Below, piece after piece: positions 59,976 to 64,000 of a stretch of 64,000 nucleotides of DNA. This DNA comes from Lachnospiraceae bacterium (lineage in GTDB: Bacteria; Bacillota; Clostridia; Lachnospirales; Lachnospiraceae). Below the pieces are notes generated by a model. That model searched no databases and was not told the origin of the DNA. It saw only the letters and a program-made list of their open reading frames with translations. The stretch lies in the NCBI GenBank assembly GCA_017619615.1, contig JAFZRY010000026.1, positions 18,320 to 82,319 of the forward strand, written 5' to 3'. The first letter of the stretch is position 1. Each line of letters starts with the position of its first letter. Position numbers and translations under genes: made by a program.

Positions 59976-60734
59976 TTACAAGATATTCATCCTTTGCAAA
60001 ATGGTGCGGGCGCCGGAAAGGAGGGCGGAGTCCGGGGGCAGGTCGAAGATGCTGCGGCCGTCGATGTCGTTTTCGGCGTGGGCGGGGTCCGGGGGGATGA
60101 CGGCCAGGAGGGGGACGCCGCCGAGGGCGGTGTCGGTGACGCGCTCCGGGAGGAGGACGCGGTTGAGGACCGCGCCGACCCGGTCGGCCGCGACGAGGGT
60201 ATGCGCGACTTCATTGATGGTGGAGATGATCTGGATGCCTTTGCGGCTTTGGTCGGAGACGCAGAGGAGGTGGGTCACTTTTTCCATGACGCGGCGGTTG
60301 ATCTGTTCGATACCCGCTTCGCCGTCGATGACGACGTAGTCGAATTCGTCAGCCAGGAGGCTGATGACCTGGCGCAGGTAGGTGTTGATGGCGCAGTAGC
60401 AGCCGGCCGCTTCGGGCCGTCCGATGGCCAGGAACGCGAAGCCGCGCTGTTCCCGCATAGCTTCGAAGAGGCGGAATTTCGCTTCGGCCAGGATGTCCTG
60501 CGTATCGCTTAAGCCCTCGGTGACGTCTTTGGCGACGCGCAGGCGGATGTCGTCCAGGGTCTCCTGCACGTCCACGCCGAGCGCGACGGAAAGACCGACC
60601 GCCGGATCGGCGTCGATCGCCAGGATTTTTGCTTCGGGCTTTTCTTCTGTCAGGATGCGCAGGATCGCCGCGGACAGCGATGTTTTGCCGACGCCGCCTT
60701 TGCCGGTCAGCGCGATCACGCAGGAATGGGCCAT
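59976..60734 (-). CDS. CooC-type nickel-insertion ATPase (MinD superfamily)
   Basis: 252 residues. I choose the ATG at 60734 because GGAGG lies 6 bases before it; an ATG nine codons earlier lacks one. Deviant Walker A GKGGVGKTS at 11-19, IDADPAVGLSVALG, Walker B-like YVVIDGEAGIEQINRR, and the nickel/zinc-binding Cys112-Tyr-Cys114 in AAGCYCAINTYLRQ, the same CxC spacing and residue numbers as known for CooC1. CooC delivers nickel to CO dehydrogenase. It heads the minus operon, ahead of the dehydratase-like pair and the ACS-like gene, not beside a CO dehydrogenase. Confidence 0.92.
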   Translation of the reverse strand: MAHSCVIALTGKGGVGKTSLSAAILRILTEEKPEAKILAIDADPAVGLSVALGVDVQETLDDIRLRVAKDVTEGLSDTQDILAEAKFRLFEAMREQRGFAFLAIGRPEAAGCYCAINTYLRQVISLLADEFDYVVIDGEAGIEQINRRVMEKVTHLLCVSDQSRKGIQIISTINEVAHTLVAADRVGAVLNRVLLPERVTDTALGGVPLLAVIPPDPAHAENDIDGRSIFDLPPDSALLSGARTILQRMNIL

Positions 60735-60776
60735 GTGTTCCTCCATGCTTGTTATACGCACAAAATTCCAAATATT

Positions 60777-60805
60777 ACTATATCATTTCAGAAGGATTCC
60801 CACAA
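60777..60805 (-). promoter_or_regulatory. Promoter of the minus-strand reductase operon
   Basis: Minus strand TTGTGG (60805-60800), 17-base spacer, TATAGT (60782-60777), 43 bases before the CooC-like start. Confidence 0.6.
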
Positions 60806-60880
60806 GAACAAATTGCTCCCGCGGGCGAAAAAACTGCAGGGACCCGCACAAAAAAACTGCGGAAAACGTCCGCGTGCCTC

Positions 60881-60909
60881 TTTATCTTTCCGCCGGCTTA
60901 TGATACACT
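60881..60909 (+). promoter_or_regulatory. Candidate promoter of the plus-strand pair
   Basis: TTTATC (60881-60886), 17-base spacer, TACACT (60904-60909), with TATGAT overlapping upstream. Modest match, 113 bases before the first start. Between this and the minus promoter lie two copies of AAAAACTGC(A/G)G. Confidence 0.4.
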
Positions 60910-61021
60910 GAAAACCGAAGCCGGCGGAAACGCCCGCATTTGTCCGTGTCATGGGAGCATACAGAATAGTCCGGTGCTTCCCTCGTTCTATCTGTGCCTG
61001 AAAAACAAAAGGAGGACTCGC

Positions 61022-62233
61022 GTGCGGGATCTGAAACACATCATCGAGTTTGAAGAGCTGCTCCAGGAAGCCAATAACGACCTGGTGCGGCAGGCGAAGG
61101 CGGAGGGGCTGCGCGCCCTCGGCTATACCTGTTATTTCATGCCGGAGGTCCTGCTGGACCTGCCCGGCTGTTTTTCCGTGCGGCTGCGCGCGCCGCGGAG
61201 CACCTCCCCGGACATGGCTACGTATTATATGTCCAACCGCACCTGCATGTACGGCCGCTGCCTGCTGGAACGGGCGCTGGAGGGCGGGTTCAACTTCCTG
61301 GACGCCGAGATGGCGACGGAGACCTGCACGGTCACCTGCCGCTTCCAGGAGCATCTGCAGATGATGGATATCATCCAGAACCCGGATTTCTTCTGCGAAT
61401 TCGCGGACGTGCCGTTCAAGAAAACGCCGAACTCCGTCGAGCATTATAAAAATCAGCTGACCGGCCATGTGCTGCAGCCGCTGCAGGAGCGGTTCGGGAT
61501 CGATATCTCGGACGAGGCGATCCGGAAGGCCATCGAACAGCACAACGAGGTCTGCCGGCTGATCAATGAGATCGGCGAGTACCGGAAGCGGGAAAACCCG
61601 GTCATCACCGGCTGGGAGTTCCAGTTGATCCAGCTCGTGACGCTGACCTGCCCGAAGTACCTGATCATCGATAAGCTGCGGGATATCGCGGAGGATCTGA
61701 AGACCCGCGAGCCGGACGAAAAGCCGCGCTGGCGCTGCCGCGTGGTGCTGGCCGGGTCCGAAAACGACGATCCGGACTTTACGAAACTGATCGAGGACTG
61801 CGGCGCCCTGGTGGTTGCGGACCGGCACTGCTACGGCTCGCTGCCCGGCCGCGAGGAGATCGTGATCCGGGACGGCGAAAGCGCGCTGGACGCCGTCGCG
61901 CGCCACTATCTGGAGACCAGCGAGTGCCCGCGCTTCATGGAACAGCACACGATGCGGGAACGCAAGCGGAAACTGGCGGACACCGTGAAGGAATACAGGG
62001 CGGACGGCATCATTATCGAACAGATGAAGTTCTGCGAATACTGGAGCTACGAGCGGACCATCGACACGATCATCCTGCCGCGGGATTACGGCATCCCGGT
62101 CTGCTCCATCGAAAAGGAATACGTCAATAATGCGGTAGGCCAGCTGCGGACCCGCTTCCAGGCCTTTATCGAAAGCATTGAGATCAAGAAGATCGCGAAA
62201 CAGCAGGAACCCGAAGCAGGAGGTGAAGCATGA
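61022..62233 (+). CDS. 2-hydroxyacyl-CoA dehydratase/benzoyl-CoA reductase family, short subunit (pair 2)
   Basis: 403 residues. Start GTG after AAGGAGGACTCGC; a longer frame upstream has no homology. Closely parallels the gene at 58562: LKHIIEFEELLQEANNDLVR, LGYTCYFMPEVLLDLPGCF, MSNRTCMYGRCLLERALEGG, TETCTVTCRFQEHL, VVADRHCYGSLPGREE, EQMKFCEYWSYERT, and the end FQAFIESIEIKKI. Differences such as TETCTVTC for DACSAMNRC suggest a different substrate or cluster geometry. The stop overlaps the next start by four bases, as in pair 1. Confidence 0.92.
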   Translation: MRDLKHIIEFEELLQEANNDLVRQAKAEGLRALGYTCYFMPEVLLDLPGCFSVRLRAPRSTSPDMATYYMSNRTCMYGRCLLERALEGGFNFLDAEMATETCTVTCRFQEHLQMMDIIQNPDFFCEFADVPFKKTPNSVEHYKNQLTGHVLQPLQERFGIDISDEAIRKAIEQHNEVCRLINEIGEYRKRENPVITGWEFQLIQLVTLTCPKYLIIDKLRDIAEDLKTREPDEKPRWRCRVVLAGSENDDPDFTKLIEDCGALVVADRHCYGSLPGREEIVIRDGESALDAVARHYLETSECPRFMEQHTMRERKRKLADTVKEYRADGIIIEQMKFCEYWSYERTIDTIILPRDYGIPVCSIEKEYVNNAVGQLRTRFQAFIESIEIKKIAKQQEPEAGGEA

Positions 62234-63984
62234 TCCTCAAGACGTTCGAAGGAAAGGAAGTCCCCCTGAAGCCGAAGGCGCTCTGGGAAGCCCTGGGGCC
62301 GAAAGTGAAACTGGCGAAGCTCGGCGAAAAGTTCAAAAACGGGGAGATCAAAGAGAAGGTGAAGCGCGCTGCGGACACCGCGGTCAGCACCAGCCTGAAA
62401 AAAGCCGCGTCCGATTTCTGGAACGGCAAGCCGCATGAGGAGCGCCGCCTGGGCGACCTGTACGTTCCCGGCACGGGCCTGTACAAGCACCGCGAATGGC
62501 GCGGCGTGAAGGACACGTTCTATTATTTCCACATGATCTGGCTGTACAACTACGCGCACATGGTCACGGACATCATGAAGTACGGCAACCTGCCGGATTT
62601 CATCAAGGGCACGCTGCGCTACCGCTGGATGGGCCAGACGTATCTGACCGTCATGCACTGGTTCGACCGCGGCATGGAAGGCATGCGCGGGCCGGCGCTT
62701 AGGGCGTCCGCCTGGCATTACCGCGGCATGACCAGCGAGACCATCCGCCAGTTCCAGGCGATGTTCGCGGCGGACAAGAAGCTGCACGGCGGGAAGGCGA
62801 ACGAGCGCTGGAAGAAGCAGATCGCGCACAACGAGACCGTCAGCGGCTGCATTTTCTACCCGTGGCGCGACTATCTGGACGACGTGCCGCTGGAGATGAT
62901 CCCCTACTTCGTCACCTGCCACGTCAACAACCATACGGTACTGAACTACATCGACGCCGCGCAGTCCATCGGTCTGCCCGCCGACCCCTGCCCGATGTGC
63001 CAGGCGGAATACGGCCTCTTCGTGCTGGACGATTATCCGGACTTCGCGCCGATCATGATCACCTCCAACGAGGCCTGCGACGGCTCCGTCGCGACCTCCA
63101 TCCTGCAGGACTGGTTCCTGGACCGCCCGCTCTTCGCCATGCCGCAGCCCATGCGCTTTGACGATCCGCTGGTGCAGAAGCACTGCCAGCGCGAGATCGA
63201 GGAGTGCTGGAAGTTCGTGGAGCAGGAGATGGGCATCCCGTTCAGCTGGGACCAGTACGTGAAATACGCGGAAAGCTTCAACAAACTGACCGAGTTCGAG
63301 CACGAGAAATGGGACGTGGCGGCCAACACGCCGTACTATCCCGTCAACGGCGTCGCGCAGGCCCTGTACCGCATCTATTATTCGCAGGACGGCGACCGGC
63401 CGATCTGGCACGAGATCGACAGGCACGTGCGGAAGATCATGGAGGATTCGGTGGAGAAGAAGATCAATTCCTTCCCGAAGACCCGCCACCGCGTGATTGC
63501 CTGGAGCTGCGCGCCGCTGTATTATTCCAACTGGTGCACCTGGGCCTACAACTGCTGGGGCCTCAACTGCGTCATCAATATGGACTCCCTGATGTTCGAC
63601 CAGATGCTGCGCACGGATACGTACGAGCACGCGATCGAGGACCTGGCCTGGTTCAACGAAAAGGCGCCGATGCGCGCCATGGCCGTCGGCGGCCACGAGC
63701 ACATCTTCCGGCTGTGGGAGTTCATGGAACGCTTCCACTGCGACATGGTCATGATGTACGACCAGCTGCAGTGCAAGGGCATGCAGGGCATCCACGGCAT
63801 GTTCGAGGACGAGTTCCGCAAACGGAACATCCACGCGATCTGGATGCCCCACGCCCTGCCCGACAAGCGCACCGTCTCCCGCGCCGAGATCCGGCGGATC
63901 ATCAACGACTATATGTTCACGGTCATGCAGGAGCAGCCGCTGGATCCGTCGCTGCTGGACTTCGACGACGGCGAGGGCTGGTAA
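62230..63984 (+). CDS. 2-hydroxyacyl-CoA dehydratase/benzoyl-CoA reductase family, long subunit (pair 2)
   Basis: 584 residues, paralogue of the gene at 56781. The N-terminal extension (1-200) includes YRWMGQTYLTVMHWFDRGME. Core motifs are YIDAAQSIGLPADPCPMCQA with Cys254 and Cys257, ITSNEACDGSVATSI (Cys283), WCTWAYNCWGLNCVINMDSL and CDMVMMYDQLQCKGMQGIHG, and the ending EQPLDPSLLDFDDGEGW. Pair 1 has Cys260/267/270 where this has CPMC, so cluster ligation may differ. It ends 16 bases before the window edge; the operon may go on. Confidence 0.88.
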   Translation: MILKTFEGKEVPLKPKALWEALGPKVKLAKLGEKFKNGEIKEKVKRAADTAVSTSLKKAASDFWNGKPHEERRLGDLYVPGTGLYKHREWRGVKDTFYYFHMIWLYNYAHMVTDIMKYGNLPDFIKGTLRYRWMGQTYLTVMHWFDRGMEGMRGPALRASAWHYRGMTSETIRQFQAMFAADKKLHGGKANERWKKQIAHNETVSGCIFYPWRDYLDDVPLEMIPYFVTCHVNNHTVLNYIDAAQSIGLPADPCPMCQAEYGLFVLDDYPDFAPIMITSNEACDGSVATSILQDWFLDRPLFAMPQPMRFDDPLVQKHCQREIEECWKFVEQEMGIPFSWDQYVKYAESFNKLTEFEHEKWDVAANTPYYPVNGVAQALYRIYYSQDGDRPIWHEIDRHVRKIMEDSVEKKINSFPKTRHRVIAWSCAPLYYSNWCTWAYNCWGLNCVINMDSLMFDQMLRTDTYEHAIEDLAWFNEKAPMRAMAVGGHEHIFRLWEFMERFHCDMVMMYDQLQCKGMQGIHGMFEDEFRKRNIHAIWMPHALPDKRTVSRAEIRRIINDYMFTVMQEQPLDPSLLDFDDGEGW

Positions 63985-64000
63985 TGGTCTGGGCGGCCAT

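Noticed and set aside
60629-61021. N-terminal extension of the pair-2 short subunit
   Set aside because: Upstream part crosses the CooC start and the divergent promoter region; the paralogue begins at the equivalent of GTG 61022, which has a strong ribosome site.
62086-63852. 588-codon minus-strand frame over the last gene
   Set aside because: Antisense shadow of the long dehydratase-like subunit.

Overview
The window (about 60% G+C throughout, apart from one AT-rich island) reads as chromosome of an anaerobic, amino-acid-fermenting Clostridia-type Firmicute, probably of gut or rumen origin. The evidence is the Firmicute order of the S10-spc-alpha ribosomal operons with adk-map-infA-rpmJ-rpoA-rplQ, a zinc-type S14, an L17 with a large insertion, a BlaI/BlaR1 pair, many AAGGAGG ribosome sites, and oxygen-sensitive enzymes (indolepyruvate:ferredoxin oxidoreductase, 2-hydroxyacyl-CoA dehydratase family). 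No closer name is justified from the sequence alone.

Region 1 (1-6169) is a co-directional amino-acid catabolism group: the 3' part of hutI, hutH, a small membrane protein, a lipoprotein gamma-glutamyltransferase and a diaminopropionate ammonia-lyase. Region 2 (6170-22187) holds envelope and signalling genes: a PTTEA-repeat lipoprotein, a deoxyribosyltransferase-like/CPCC zinc-ribbon fusion, a SpoIIE-type phosphatase, a DUF937-like protein, a BlaI repressor with a giant 1805-residue BlaR1-like sensor whose ectodomain is internally duplicated, an AlaX-type tRNA editing protein, a DUF2807-like lipoprotein and a PAP2 phosphatase.

Region 3 (22188-38036) is the ribosomal superoperon, from a long untranslated leader and rpsJ to rplQ, with an internal promoter before rpmJ. 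Region 4 (38037-45362) carries a BspA/LRR surface protein and a cassette of two ATP-grasp enzymes, an aspartase/fumarase-family lyase and a second DUF937-like protein with a Lys-rich repeat tail.

Region 5 (45363-52280) is an aryl/amino-acid fermentation block: LysR regulator, iorA, iorB, a CoA-transferase, an aminotransferase and a rubredoxin-like protein. Transamination, oxidative decarboxylation to an acyl-CoA and CoA transfer would form a complete route. It is interrupted by an AT-rich island (48766-49553) with the 3' end of a lost peptidase gene and a lipoprotein.

Region 6 (52421-64000) is the most unusual part. Two paralogous gene pairs of the 2-hydroxyacyl-CoA dehydratase/benzoyl-CoA reductase superfamily (398+594 and 403+584 residues, each pair joined by an ATGA overlap) lie on divergent operons. 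Between and beside them are one ATP-dependent activator, a CooC-type nickel ATPase with the CxC motif, a CooT-type nickel protein, a His-rich small protein, a 55-residue membrane protein, a stand-alone fragment resembling the middle domain of acetyl-CoA synthase and ending in a CxxC-x5-C cluster, and an enoate-reductase/BaiCD-like flavoenzyme. Nickel-handling proteins next to an ATP-driven low-potential reductase, with no recognisable CO dehydrogenase or complete acetyl-CoA synthase in view, suggest a nickel-linked reductase or dehydratase system that I cannot match to a known pathway.

At least two families of short palindromic intergenic repeats are scattered over the window, and a third repeat occurs twice within region 6.
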